Shown: positions 49,281 to 59,648 of the stretch, piece after piece
How the letters are laid out: every line of letters starts with the position of its first letter
Position numbering within the stretch: the first letter of the stretch is position 1
NCBI GenBank assembly: GCA_031472005.1
Contig: PZJY01000002.1
Span: forward strand, 806,001-870,000
Direction of reading: 5' to 3'
Origin: Tetracladium setigerum
Taxonomy: Eukaryota; Ascomycota; Leotiomycetes; Helotiales
DNA length: 64,000 nt
The notes under the pieces: model-generated
Told to the model about the DNA's origin: nothing
The model's database searches: none
Seen by the model: the letters and a program-made list of their open reading frames with translations, nothing else
Program-made: the position numbers and the translations under genes

Positions 49281-52200
49281 TTACTTTTTCTTGCCCTTTC
49301 CTTTGCCCTTGACGATTGGTGCTGGGCTTGAGGACATTACACTCGAAGCTCGGGATGAAGGAGCAGCCGATGTTGCCTTGCTTGTTGCCTTACTCGCACC
49401 GCCGGACTTTACATTATCGAGAGCCTTGTTCTATTCAGATGTTAGCAATTTGATAATGATACCAAGCAATCGTCACATACCTTGACACCATTCTTAGCCT
49501 TCTTCTTTGCTGGAGCAGCACCAATCATGCTATCCTCGTCCTCGTCCTCGTCTGGCTCTCTCTTGCCCTTGCCATTCGATGTTCCGTTGGTCCCCTTCGC
49601 AGTAGGCACGGCCTCATCATACTCGCGGGCAACAGTAGTAAGAAGGGTTGTGCATCGTCTGCTGATCTCAACAGGTGTACGGCTCAGGAAGAACCAATCA
49701 AATCGGAACAGAGGAGATTCTCGGATATCGTCTCGAATGCGCTCGAAGATTCCCTCGCTATCAACACCATATCGGTCAAGAAGAACAAGCAAGAATCGAT
49801 CTTCTTCTTCCGTGTAGACCTTCTTGTTGGTGGTGGAGACAGAGTAGTAGATCTTCAGCTGTTGCAAAGGAACTCTATACTGCGACATCTTCTTGCGAAG
49901 CATCTTACGCTGGTGTTCAATCTTCCTCATCTTATCCTCACCCTGCTCAATGATGCTGATGTATTTGCTGTAATCCGCAATTTCAGTGTGTCGTAGCCAG
50001 AAGACCTTGGCATAGTCCTTAATCTCTTCTGCGGTCTTGGAGTCAACCTCATCGGAAATCATGTTGTACTCCTTGCGACCATACTTTGCAGAGCCGTTGA
50101 TGAACTGCTGGAAGTCCCGACGGTTCCAATCGGCAAATCCTTCTTGGGAAAGATTCTGCTTGATCTCTTGCTCTTCTTCGGTGAGAGGCGTGGCTTGGTC
50201 AATCTCAGCCTGATCGAGTTGTTGCTCGGCTTCACGATCCTCGAGATCCTCATCAGTTCCAGGTGGAAGAGGGACCTTGTAGCCAATTTCCTTGCGGTGA
50301 TAAGCAGTCTCACGGTCTTGCAGATCGCGTAGAGCGCCAGGGAAGAATTGATAGTCATGCACCGTAACTTGCTTGGGTGCACGGGGAGCTTTCGGCTTGG
50401 TATCTGCGGTTCGGCCACCAGTTGACAGAGCTTGCTTATAGTACTTGTCCATTGAGTAGGATTGTTCCTTGCGCTCGCGCTTCGCAGGGTTGATCCAGCT
50501 CATTCCAATGTCCTTTTTCTTGCTGGTGAAGTCCTTTCCGTTCCACTCGTAAGCAGACTCGGATGTGAACTTCTGCAGATCATCAATACCGAGTTTCTCA
50601 TATCTCGCATTAAGCTCTGCAGTACGCTTCTCGCCGTGTCTCAGGATCTCATCAATATCGTCGTCATTGAGTTCGTTTTTCTTGTCAGCCAATGCTCCAG
50701 TTGCGCCGTTAGTCTGGAAAACCTTCTCGGCACCATGTTGAATCATGTTGAGCAGTTCATCCTTGTTTGCTGCAGCCTTAGCAGCGGTCTGTGCTCGGCC
50801 TTGTTGAATAACAAGTTGGTCAAGGCGAAGCTTCTGAGCTGCACGTTCCAAAACCTTCTCCTCGATGGCATTCTCAGTGACAAATCTATACACAACAACT
50901 TGCTTGGTCTGACCAATACGATGTGCTCTGTCCATGGCTTGCAAATCTGCCTGGGGATTCCAGTCGCTGTCGAAAAGGACAACGATATCTGCACTCGTCA
51001 GGTTGATACCAAGACCACCAGCGCGAGTAGTCAGAAGGAAGATGAACTTTTCAGAATCTGGCTTGTTGTAGTCATCGATAGCTGAGATACGGTCTTCATG
51101 TGCAGTTCCACCATCAATTCTGCAGTACTTGAAATCTCGGAACACGCAGTAATCTTCGAGAATATCGAGCAATCTGCTCATCTGGGAGAAAATCAAGACA
51201 CGGCTGCCAGCCTTCTTCAAGCGCACAAGCAGTCTGTCAAGCATCACCATCTTGCCAGCGTTGAATATCAAGTGCTCATCAGTTGTGTATGGGGGTCCGG
51301 GTTCAGCACCTTCGAAGAGATATGGGTGATTACAGCACTTTCGAAGTTGCATGACGATATTGAGAAGACGTGTCTTCGACTCGCGTTTACCTCCAGCACC
51401 ATTGACAGCGTCAATATCCTTCTCCAAGATCTTCTTGTACCATTTGACTTGCATGTCTGACATGCCAATGTAAAGATTGATCTCCTTCTTTGGAAGCAAA
51501 CTCTTCTCGACATCACTCTTGACACGTCGGAGCAAGAAAGGACGTAGAACACGATGCAGTTGTTGAACAACAGTATCTTGGTCGTCCTGTTGACCGGAAA
51601 ACCATTGGTCGAAAGCCTCCGAGTCACCGAAGACATCTGGAAGCAAGAAATTGAGCAATGCCCAAAGCTCGTGAAGGTTGTTTTGCAGGGGTGTTCCGGT
51701 AATCAAGAGTCTGTTTCGGGAATTAAACAGACGGATGACCTGGGCTAGTGAGGATTCCTCATTCTTGATACGGTGTGCCTAGAAGAACGTCAGTAAAATG
51801 TGGAGCCCAAGGTATTGGGAGGAAGGTGTCATACTTCGTCGATGATGATGTACTCCCAGGCGAATTTCTTCAAGTGAGACTTCTCTCGTAGAATCATCTC
51901 GTAGCTCGTAATGCAGACATCAAACTTCTCATCAACGAGACGTTCATTGATCAGAGCATGTCGTTCGTCCTTGGCACCTTGCAAAACTAGCACATCAACC
52001 TCTGGAGTCCATTTGGCAAACTCTCGCTTCCAGTTGTCGAGTGTCGACTTTGGCACGACTACTAGATGTGGTCCAGTAATACCCATAATATGCCTCAGAT
52101 AACCCAGGAATGAGATGGTCTGGAGAGTCTTGCCCAGGCCCATCTCGTCTGCAAGAATGCCCGAAATACCGTTTTCGTGCAGAGAGATAAGCCAATTCAA

Positions 52201-52921
52201 GCCTTGAACTTGGTAATCTCTCATTGTTCCACCCTGAACGAAGCCTGGTGACTCTCGGAAGACTGTCTCAGCAGAGCCTCCAGCCTTCTCGTCCTTCAGA
52301 AGCTCGGCATCCTCCTCTGCCTCAGTTCTTCGCTGCTTTCCACTCGCAGCACCACCCTGTCTGTTGCGGCCCTTCTTAGCTTTCTCAGCTTCGGCATTCT
52401 GGCGATCAATTTCGACCATGATCTTTTGGATATTTGGGTTTGGGTTTGTCTCGATGAAATGTCTGAAGAGGTCCGTCAGGCCGAGGAGGTATCTAAATCG
52501 TCGAATGGAATCATCCTCCTGGATATAATATTAGCTTGTGCCAGGGTGGAAGCTTGCTCTTAGTTCTTACCTTGGACTCGCCCAAAACATCGTGCTTCTT
52601 GCCAAACACACTCCTCCGTAAATTGGTTGCTTCTGTTCTGCGCTTTCTACCATCGACGGTTTCTCCAACGACACTGCTTGCCGTAGTGTTGGGATTTGTA
52701 TCAGAATCTTCTGTATAATCAGGGGTCTCGTCAACATCCTATATAGTGGTTAGCAGGTGGCCCAGGCACTCCGATCGTCCTCCATGGCAGACGAGTGCCG
52801 CGAGGAAGCGCGTTATTTTACATACCATAGGATCAACTGCAAGTTGCCTAACCGGCTCTGAGTGATCTGCCATCGATGTGTCGGTATCTGCGCCGCTTGC
52901 GCGAGAGGAGCGTGGTGCCAT
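49281..52921 (-). CDS. ISWI-type chromatin-remodelling ATPase
   Basis: This nuclear ATPase slides and spaces nucleosomes. Exons on the minus strand are 52921-52826, 52738-52571, 52518-51835, 51778-49481 and 49430-49281, making 1131 residues with no frame break. The N-terminal part is acidic. The SNF2 motor shows [20 protein letters not shown], the box II DEAH split by an intron, and [19 protein letters not shown]. The second lobe has [20 protein letters not shown] and [20 protein letters not shown] and SLIDE domains follow ([40 protein letters not shown]). The C-terminus is Lys/Ser-rich. It resembles both yeast Isw1 and Isw2, and filamentous fungi usually have a single such gene, so I give no symbol. 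Confidence 0.96.
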
Positions 52922-53621
52922 GGTGATATTTCAACCCTGAGGGCGAAACTAGGCGGATACCTAACAAAGCCTGGCAGGAAAGGGCGTCGCGGTAATAGAA
53001 AAGATAATTCTTATCGCGTCTGCTACTAAACAATCTACGTCGATTGTCGTTGGGGATGAGGTTGGAGAGGTTGCAGAGAGAAAGGTGAGATTTTGACGCG
53101 TTGAGTGGTTGGAGATTTCCAAGTCTCCTCGACTTTGTTAGAAAGGCACCGGCGCGGATAAACCTCGGGCCCCTCTGAGAGGTTCTGTCTTATGTAATCA
53201 AGACTTGGCGCTTAATACTTGGCGTTCTGGACTTGGCAGAGCAGAGATGACTAGATTGGTGGGGGGAAGGGAAGGGCACTTTTAGTTTTAGCAAGAGGAG
53301 CCTGAGGGTGGGAGAAGCCGAAGCCAAAGACAAAGCCAAAATTCCAACGCGAATTCAACCTCAACCTGAACAGAGAGCTACCCCTTTTCTGACACAAAGC
53401 ACAATCACCATTTCACTTCCGAACAGAGAATATCTGCATGCATCGGCTTTATACATCCTGCTACTAGACACCCTCCCGCATTTCACTCCTATCAGGCAAG
53501 TGCTGTCCTCTCCACTCCACACAACACCAACAGATCAAACTAATATCTTCCTCCGCATCAGTCTCCCCACTCGTGCTTCCCGACATCACCACCCAACGAC
53601 GACATACAGCATCCAGCAATC
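52922..53621. promoter_or_regulatory. Divergent promoter of ISWI and the HAPSTR1-like gene
   Basis: These 700 bp lie between two outward-reading starts. The right half is C/A-rich leader sequence. No specific element was recognised. Confidence 0.45.
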
Positions 53622-54462
53622 ATGGATTCCATGAGAAGCTTGAATACATCGCTTCCCGGCGGGACATCACCGCCAAAACAACAAGCAGGAGACCCCCCCG
53701 AAGCCCTTCTCTCCGCCTTCAGGGCCGCAGCCCTATCCGTCACCAAACTCTACAAAACCGCCTCTTCGGATCAGGCAAGAACGAGGGCCGAGGGTTATCA
53801 GGATGCATTAGATGAACTTTTGACGTTTTTGGATAGGGAGGACATTGGGCTGAGTGATGGTGAAGGGTGGCGAATCCGACGTTGGGCAACGGAACGACTC
53901 GACGGTCGGGAGTCTGCACCACACGTAGAGAGCGATGAAGAGAATTCCGAGAAGGCGGATCGAGCATCATCAAGATCACCAGTGTTACAACGATCCCAAC
54001 CTAACATTAACCGTCCTCACTCCATACCCCGATCAGCACGGACTGCATCTCCAGAGCAGATCGAGTCCGCAGTACCAGTACACAATATTCCCCTCCAATC
54101 GAGGAAGAGGACGAGGACGAACCATCAAAGGAATCAAACCCTCCACAAAGCGCTTTTACATTTCGCTCACAGCATGCATACCCCAAGATTCAGATATTAT
54201 CCTCGCAGATCTGGATGCCTCGGAAAGCAATCGAGCACAAAATAGAAGCAGCTCGGTAGGATCACTCGGCACCAACGCGAGAAATCCTAACCAAACTACT
54301 CGCACAAACCCAAGGCGACTGAACTCCAGAGGAGGAACGGCCATTGGAAGAGGGGCAGGACAAAAACGGAAGGTGAATATTGCGGACTTCAACGACTTTT
54401 TTGGGATCGATCTGGATAAGGACAAATATGGTGGAGGTGGGAAGCGTGGTCGTTACGCATGA
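53622..54462 (+). CDS. Small nuclear protein, HAPSTR1 (C16orf72)-like
   Basis: I call this a putative fungal relative of the stress-response scaffold HAPSTR1. The support is the N-terminal helix pair LLSAFRAAALSVTKLYK followed by an Arg and GYQDAL near residues 30-65. This resembles the pattern F..AA.AVT.LYK...GYQ that I recall from the animal protein. The rest is an acidic Ser-rich middle (IEEEDEDEPSKES), DSDIILADLDASES and a basic Gly-rich end with GQKRKVNIADFNDFFGIDLD. The frame breaks at the C runs 54090-54093 and 54181-54184. Adding one C at each joins all parts into 280 residues without an intron. The function is inferred from weak similarity only. Confidence 0.55.
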
Positions 54463-56273
54463 ACTTTGTACGCTCTTCTTTACTTGTGCGATACCCCAGT
54501 GGCCGAACCACTATAGACCGCTTTCGTGTTGGTGTGCTGGAAATGGATAGGAAGGAGTATTTGGGAGCATATCTGGGAGCATCAGCGGAAGCGAATATGT
54601 TTTTCATGAGTTGATGATTGTGCTATTGCATCACAGCAAGGTTTTGGGAGCGAATATGGATATACACATGCTCAATGCATAGCATTTCTGCCGGTCATCG
54701 TGGTTTCTGGAGACAGTGTCTTGCATCATACTTTACTTTACTCGAGACGTTAACTAAGTATTTATGATATAATGAAGTTCACTCACAAAACAGCCAGGTT
54801 GGCCTAACTTAGAACCTTGCATGCCAATGTCTTTGGACTTGGTTCAGTTTCCAGATCTCCGGTCTCTACCTTCCCTCCCATTTGATATGCTCTTTTCTGC
54901 CGGCGGCGTCGGCCGAAGTGGCTACTTATAGCGCATGGCAAAGACATCGACGACCGTTTCCTAGTGCACGATGCAATATTTGCGATCAAAACTAATCGGG
55001 CAATATCGCTTCTTCAAATCCCGAACTCGCGAATCTTCCATTAAATCCTCGGAGATGCAAGAACGAAACCTCGGTTCGCTGACTTCAACCACGTTTGATT
55101 TGCTTCCATCTTCCCCTCATTCTGTCAAGCCTCGGAGAAGCCCATACCTTTGATACATTTCTTATATTCATTATAAACTATTTATTGTCATCATTATTCT
55201 TATACCAACGCTTCGCTTCCTGTTGTTCTGTTATCTGGAATGGAAGGTTTTTTGTTGCACATCTATAAATTTCGCGACTTCCGAGGATGCTGTCACCTTG
55301 GTTGACTGATAGGATATTCTTGCCTATCACGATATCCGGAGATAGGACAGATATACGACACCAATTGGGAAGTAAGGAGTATTTGATGACATGACACTGT
55401 GCTTGAATGTTGTTGGTTGGGGTTACGGAGGGGTTGCAGAATATCTCAACCATATTATCACCATATCACGAAGGACAACCCGGAAAAACTGTCGACAGGA
55501 AGTCTCCGGTTGACAGCAGTATACACTCGCGTATAGTGATTTGTTTGTAAACAGAGAAAGTTGCCCGGGCGATTGTTTCCAACCAGTGTTGAATAGTGCA
55601 TTTCAATGAGCTGCGGAGTAATCTCGGAGAGTCGGGTACTATTTACAACATACCGAATATACCCTCTTCTCTCTGCTTGTGCCGGCATAGTACTGTATAA
55701 TCAGCCAAATATAACAGATTCATTCTGTGCTATATTTAGTTTAGAGTTAAGGACTGAGAATTGGTCTCACTTTCCTGCATGGGCTCGTCTCTGCGACTCT
55801 GTTCTTCATCTGTTTCGTTGAGTTTTCATAGAAGGCTCTAGTTGAGGGAACTTTGCTTCATATCTTTAAAGCTGGCTTGAAATTATTAATACACTGTATA
55901 CTTCCAGGTAATGTTGGGTTTACCAAGTACATCTCAGCTTCATCAAGTGAATGATGCTTGAAAGGTATGATTCTTTCCTTTTCAAACCGGTCTAACTTTC
56001 CAGCAAACAATGGCCCCTACACATTCATGGCCATAATGAGGGGATTCATCGATATTTAATTGTTGCATATATAATCACCCGATCATATCTGCTGTCCTCT
56101 TCCTTGAGCTTTCCATCAAACAAAAGAAAGTTGTCTAGTGGCTTCTTACTTACAGATCTCCAACCACAAGTCTATCAAAAAAACACAACATCTCAGAAGC
56201 GTTGCCACGGCCGAAAAGAACAAATCTCAGACAAATACATCTAAATTCCGCGGAGAAGGCTCTAGCACGCAAG
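54463..56273. other. Gene-free stretch
   Basis: No gene is supported. Short frames (up to about 90 codons) have no domain and no neighbouring exons. The last 200 nt are C/A-rich and probably form the leader of the next gene. Confidence 0.45.
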
Positions 56274-57273
56274 ATGGCGTACCCAAACTATGATCAACGG
56301 ATCAACATTGGCCATCTTGGTTATTGTCCTCCCCAAGACAGATTTACCCAAACACATTGGCCAGGAGGCAGACCGGGTCCCAGTGCGGTTGAAAGGAATA
56401 GACGACGAATCGAAGAAGCGAGATGTGACGGAAGCTCAGATCGCTGTGGGTGGGAAAGTGATGGTCCCGACGATTTCGGATCGAGAAGAAGTAAGTGATT
56501 CCTCTCCTTTAATTTTATAATTAAAATATATAGAGAGAGTTAGAAATTCTAACTCCCACGTTTCAGTCGGTAAGTCTGGATTGGTCGGCCTGTTCCTCAA
56601 AGGTAAACTCGCACCTTCGACGAAGAAGAAGAAGAAATCTCAAAAAAAGACAAAATCCTCGTCTTCTAGACCTAAAGAAGAAAGCTCCAGACGTCACTCG
56701 ACGGATATCAACAAAGAACTTGGTCTTCCGGGTTTGGTTGCGAAACGTACAGGCCTCCCGAGAGGGTTGTCACCGAAGATTAGCCTAGAGGAACAGATCC
56801 GTCCAGCGAATTTCACGCCCGATTTAAGACCCAGCACCAGAGGTGAAAGCTCGAGGATGAATCTCACACCTCGTCCAGTTCGCCCGGAGTCATATTCTTT
56901 CACCTTGGAACCAAGCCATAGACCAGGAAGGTCAAGAAGCGTGAACTCTCATCAGACAAAGCCAGAGTCATATGCTTTCGACTTACAACCCAGCCACCGA
57001 CCCAATCCCGTAGGTCTAAACAACCTCAAGCGACTTCCTTCCGCAACGCCCCCCTCCAAGCCAAGGGACGGTCGGGAAGCTAGGCTAGCGGAGATCGGTA
57101 ATATGAATAGGACCTTTCTGGATGGATTCGAGAGTGCAAGTGCTAGGGATAATAGAACAAAGACCGTTTCTCTCCGGGGTGGTACGAGAGGGACGGACTT
57201 GGCCCAGATGAAGGGTGAGTTGGGGAATATGAATAGGACGTACTTGGAAGGGATGGTCTCTAAGAAGAAGTAA
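56274..57273 (+). CDS. Unknown protein A with two GNxNRT-EGM repeats
   Basis: I do not recognise this protein. The simplest model has exon 1 56274-56490 and exon 2 56567-57273 (donor GTAAGT, acceptor TTTCAG), giving 307 residues in one frame. In exon 1 a second frame starting at 56290 looks more protein-like by codon pattern, so the N-terminus is uncertain. Exon 2 is firm. It has a Lys-rich stretch (STKKKKKSQKKTKSSSS) and a duplicated unit PESYxFxLxPSHRP (RPESYSFTLEPSHRP and KPESYAFDLQPSHRP). Two copies of a 14-residue repeat end it, IGNMNRTFLDGFE (57094-57132) and LGNMNRTYLEGMV (57217-57258), just before a terminal KKK. The same repeat occurs four times in the next gene, 670 nt downstream on the same strand. 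It is basic and probably disordered outside the repeats, with no signal peptide or membrane segment. Confidence 0.6.
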
Positions 57274-57939
57274 GTAAGGAGGACGGTTGCCGGATAACTG
57301 GGCATGAGATACGTATTTTGCGTAGAGGTAGATTGTGCATTCACGTGTATTGTGGGCGAGATATTAATAATCGAAGAACTAGGATCATGTATCGCCGACT
57401 GAACTCGTCTTGAAATTTACTTGACATATCTGAACTTTCAGATTGAGTTTATTTAACCTGGTGTCTTTCTTTCCGGTCTCTAGCAATTGTATATTGCCGT
57501 TTTTGTGGTTTGACTTTTGGACTCGACGCTCAATATGTCAAGCCGTGCTTTTGTTGTTCTCAACAATATTTCATGGCCCGAGGTCAGTAGTTCATGGCAA
57601 ACAAGAGATGCGGATTCGTGTTCACTCTTTCCTCTGATAGACGACTTTATGGGCATCTTTCGCCAATCCGATCATTTGAGTTTCGATGAACCTTTGTATC
57701 TCACTGAGCAGTCTCGTATTCTTGCTATCCACAATCATACTTCCCACACCATGATAATCCTGAATCGATGAATCATCTACTCTTCTTGACGATGCTATCA
57801 AACATCATTGTTACTTACCTCCTACCAGGACGACCCGACAAGATATTGAAGACATCTTCTTAGAAAGCACAACATCGACACCACTCCATACCAATCAAGA
57901 GCCTAAGTACCTAACAAATTAATCTCACAACCACCCAAA
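57274..57939. other. Spacer between the two repeat-protein genes
   Basis: The spacer includes an ATG frame of 78 codons at 57535-57771 (MSSRAFVVLNNISWPE...) with no recognised domain, which I do not accept as a gene. The 150 nt before gene B are C/A-rich and fit a leader. Confidence 0.35.
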
Positions 57940-59109
57940 ATGCCACTCGCTTCAATGGTAAAATATGCATCCTACGACATCTGGGAAGCCATAACCGGCA
58001 ACCGAGTCCTACCCAGCTCATCGACCAATATACCCCGCGCCCTCGATCGCTGCTCACTCGCCAACACTGACGTAATCCACGATGCAAAAGAAAAAGCCAA
58101 ACTCAAAGCCTGGAATTCTGCTCCACCTGTTGTTGTTGGTGGTGGTGGGAAGGGGAAGCCAGAAAAGAAGCTTACGAGAACAGCTTCAGAGTTAGCAAGG
58201 AGGGCTGCACAGAAGAAATTGGATGCTGCGAAAGAGGTGGAATTGAAGAGGATGTCGGCGGAGGACAGGGCAAAAAGGGAAGCGAGGGAAGCGGAAAATT
58301 TGAGAAAGACGCTGGCTGAGGGTAAGGCGAGAACGGAAGTGGAGGAAAAGGTGAGAACGGAAGCGAGGAAAGCGACGGAAGCGGAGATGGAGAGGAAGGC
58401 TAAGATGATGAAGCCGAAGAAGGGGGGATCAAAACCTGCTGGGAAGACCTCAGGTAGTCGCAAGAAGAAACCGGCGGCTGCCATTAAGAAAACCCAAAAG
58501 GACAGGAAAGAGAGTGCGAAAACGGCGGAAACGAAAAGTCAGAAAGAATCTCGCAACAAGAATGTACCCACAAATGTGATGGAGTTCAATAGACAGAGTG
58601 GGAATAATCAGACATCGTACATTGAGGGAATGGCGGCGAACACGGGAGAAAATGGGGACGATCTCGAGTTAAAAAGAAGTTCAACCGCACCAAAAGATTA
58701 CACGGTGTATAACAGACAGCTTGGGTCTAACGAAAGGACTATCATTGATGGAATGAAAAGGCCTTCTGTGATCACTGCTTGGGCGAATGGAAATCCCACA
58801 ATGGCAGCTGGTCAAGAGAAGAATGCTCAGAAAGGTCGTAAGAGGGAGGTTTCATTGCCCCAGGAGAGGTCTGAAATGGGCAGGCATCTTGGAGATAATA
58901 GGACGACAATAGTAGAAGGAATGCAGAGAGCTTCTTTAGTTGAGAAATGGCGAGTGGAAGAGGAAGAGAACGACGAAGCTGCAAACGAACCTCCTGATCA
59001 GTTAAGTATACAACAAAGAAAGCTGGGAAATATGAATAGAACGAATATTGAGGGAATGGTCACGTCAAGTCAGTTGAAGGAAATTAAGAAGCCCAAGAAG
59101 AAGAAATGA
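57940..59109 (+). CDS. Unknown protein B with four GNxNRT-EGM repeats
   Basis: I do not recognise this protein. It is a single open frame of 389 residues with no intron and no frame break. The N-terminus (MPLASMVKYASYDIWEAITG) is followed by a strongly charged Lys/Glu/Ala-rich stretch (about residues 75-210) that looks like a long helix or coiled coil, for example KRMSAEDRAKREAREAE. Four spaced copies of a 14-residue repeat follow: RQSGNNQTSYIEGM (58591), RQLGSNERTIIDGM (58714), RHLGDNRTTIVEGM (58882) and RKLGNMNRTNIEGM (59017). It ends in a basic KKPKKKK. There is no signal peptide or membrane segment, and the basic tail suggests the nucleus or nucleic-acid binding. Gene A upstream ends with the same repeat plus a Lys tail, so the two are probably tandem relatives. 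Confidence 0.75.
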   Translation: MPLASMVKYASYDIWEAITGNRVLPSSSTNIPRALDRCSLANTDVIHDAKEKAKLKAWNSAPPVVVGGGGKGKPEKKLTRTASELARRAAQKKLDAAKEVELKRMSAEDRAKREAREAENLRKTLAEGKARTEVEEKVRTEARKATEAEMERKAKMMKPKKGGSKPAGKTSGSRKKKPAAAIKKTQKDRKESAKTAETKSQKESRNKNVPTNVMEFNRQSGNNQTSYIEGMAANTGENGDDLELKRSSTAPKDYTVYNRQLGSNERTIIDGMKRPSVITAWANGNPTMAAGQEKNAQKGRKREVSLPQERSEMGRHLGDNRTTIVEGMQRASLVEKWRVEEEENDEAANEPPDQLSIQQRKLGNMNRTNIEGMVTSSQLKEIKKPKKKK

Positions 59110-59648
59110 GAAGAAGATGGGGTTTGCTACTTGACGAGGGGTGGTTTGACCTTCTGGTGGTCATGAAAGGTAGACTGTGGGTTCTTACTGTAGCATATTT
59201 GAACGGTGAAATTGAGAATGAGATATTATCCTGGTTTGAATTCCCAGAATCTCCACAAACGTACCGTTTTGTGACATTACTTGATGACCCGAATTTTTCT
59301 AAATGTGAAGATCCCCAATATCAACAAACTCCCTAGCATAGGTATGACTTCATTCCAGTTCTATCATCATGGTTAGATTGTAAAATATAAATTAATTCTT
59401 AACGTCAAGAGTTTGAAAACTTCCGAAGAGGCATGAACTCTCACAGACTCCTCCAGGAGCCGTCAACTGCAACCCGTAAGGTCAATTAAAATAGTGACCC
59501 TGAGGCTTTAAGTACATTATTCATCCTGCGATCTACCATATTGTTCCTCAAATTGACAACTAGAAATCTTGAGCCAGACAGGATAGGAAGGGAGAAAAGG
59601 GTAACTCTGCGGCTCGTTCAACTCCAGTGTTTCTACACACTCTCTCTC
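59110..59648. other. Convergent 3' flanks, no gene seen
   Basis: The stretch lies between the protein B and ferric reductase 2 stop codons. It is AT-rich, and short frames crossing it are rejected. Confidence 0.45.

Noticed and set aside
57535..57771. 78-codon ATG frame between the two repeat-protein genes
   Set aside because: It has no domain, no repeat copy and no supporting exon; it is kept only as a note in the spacer.
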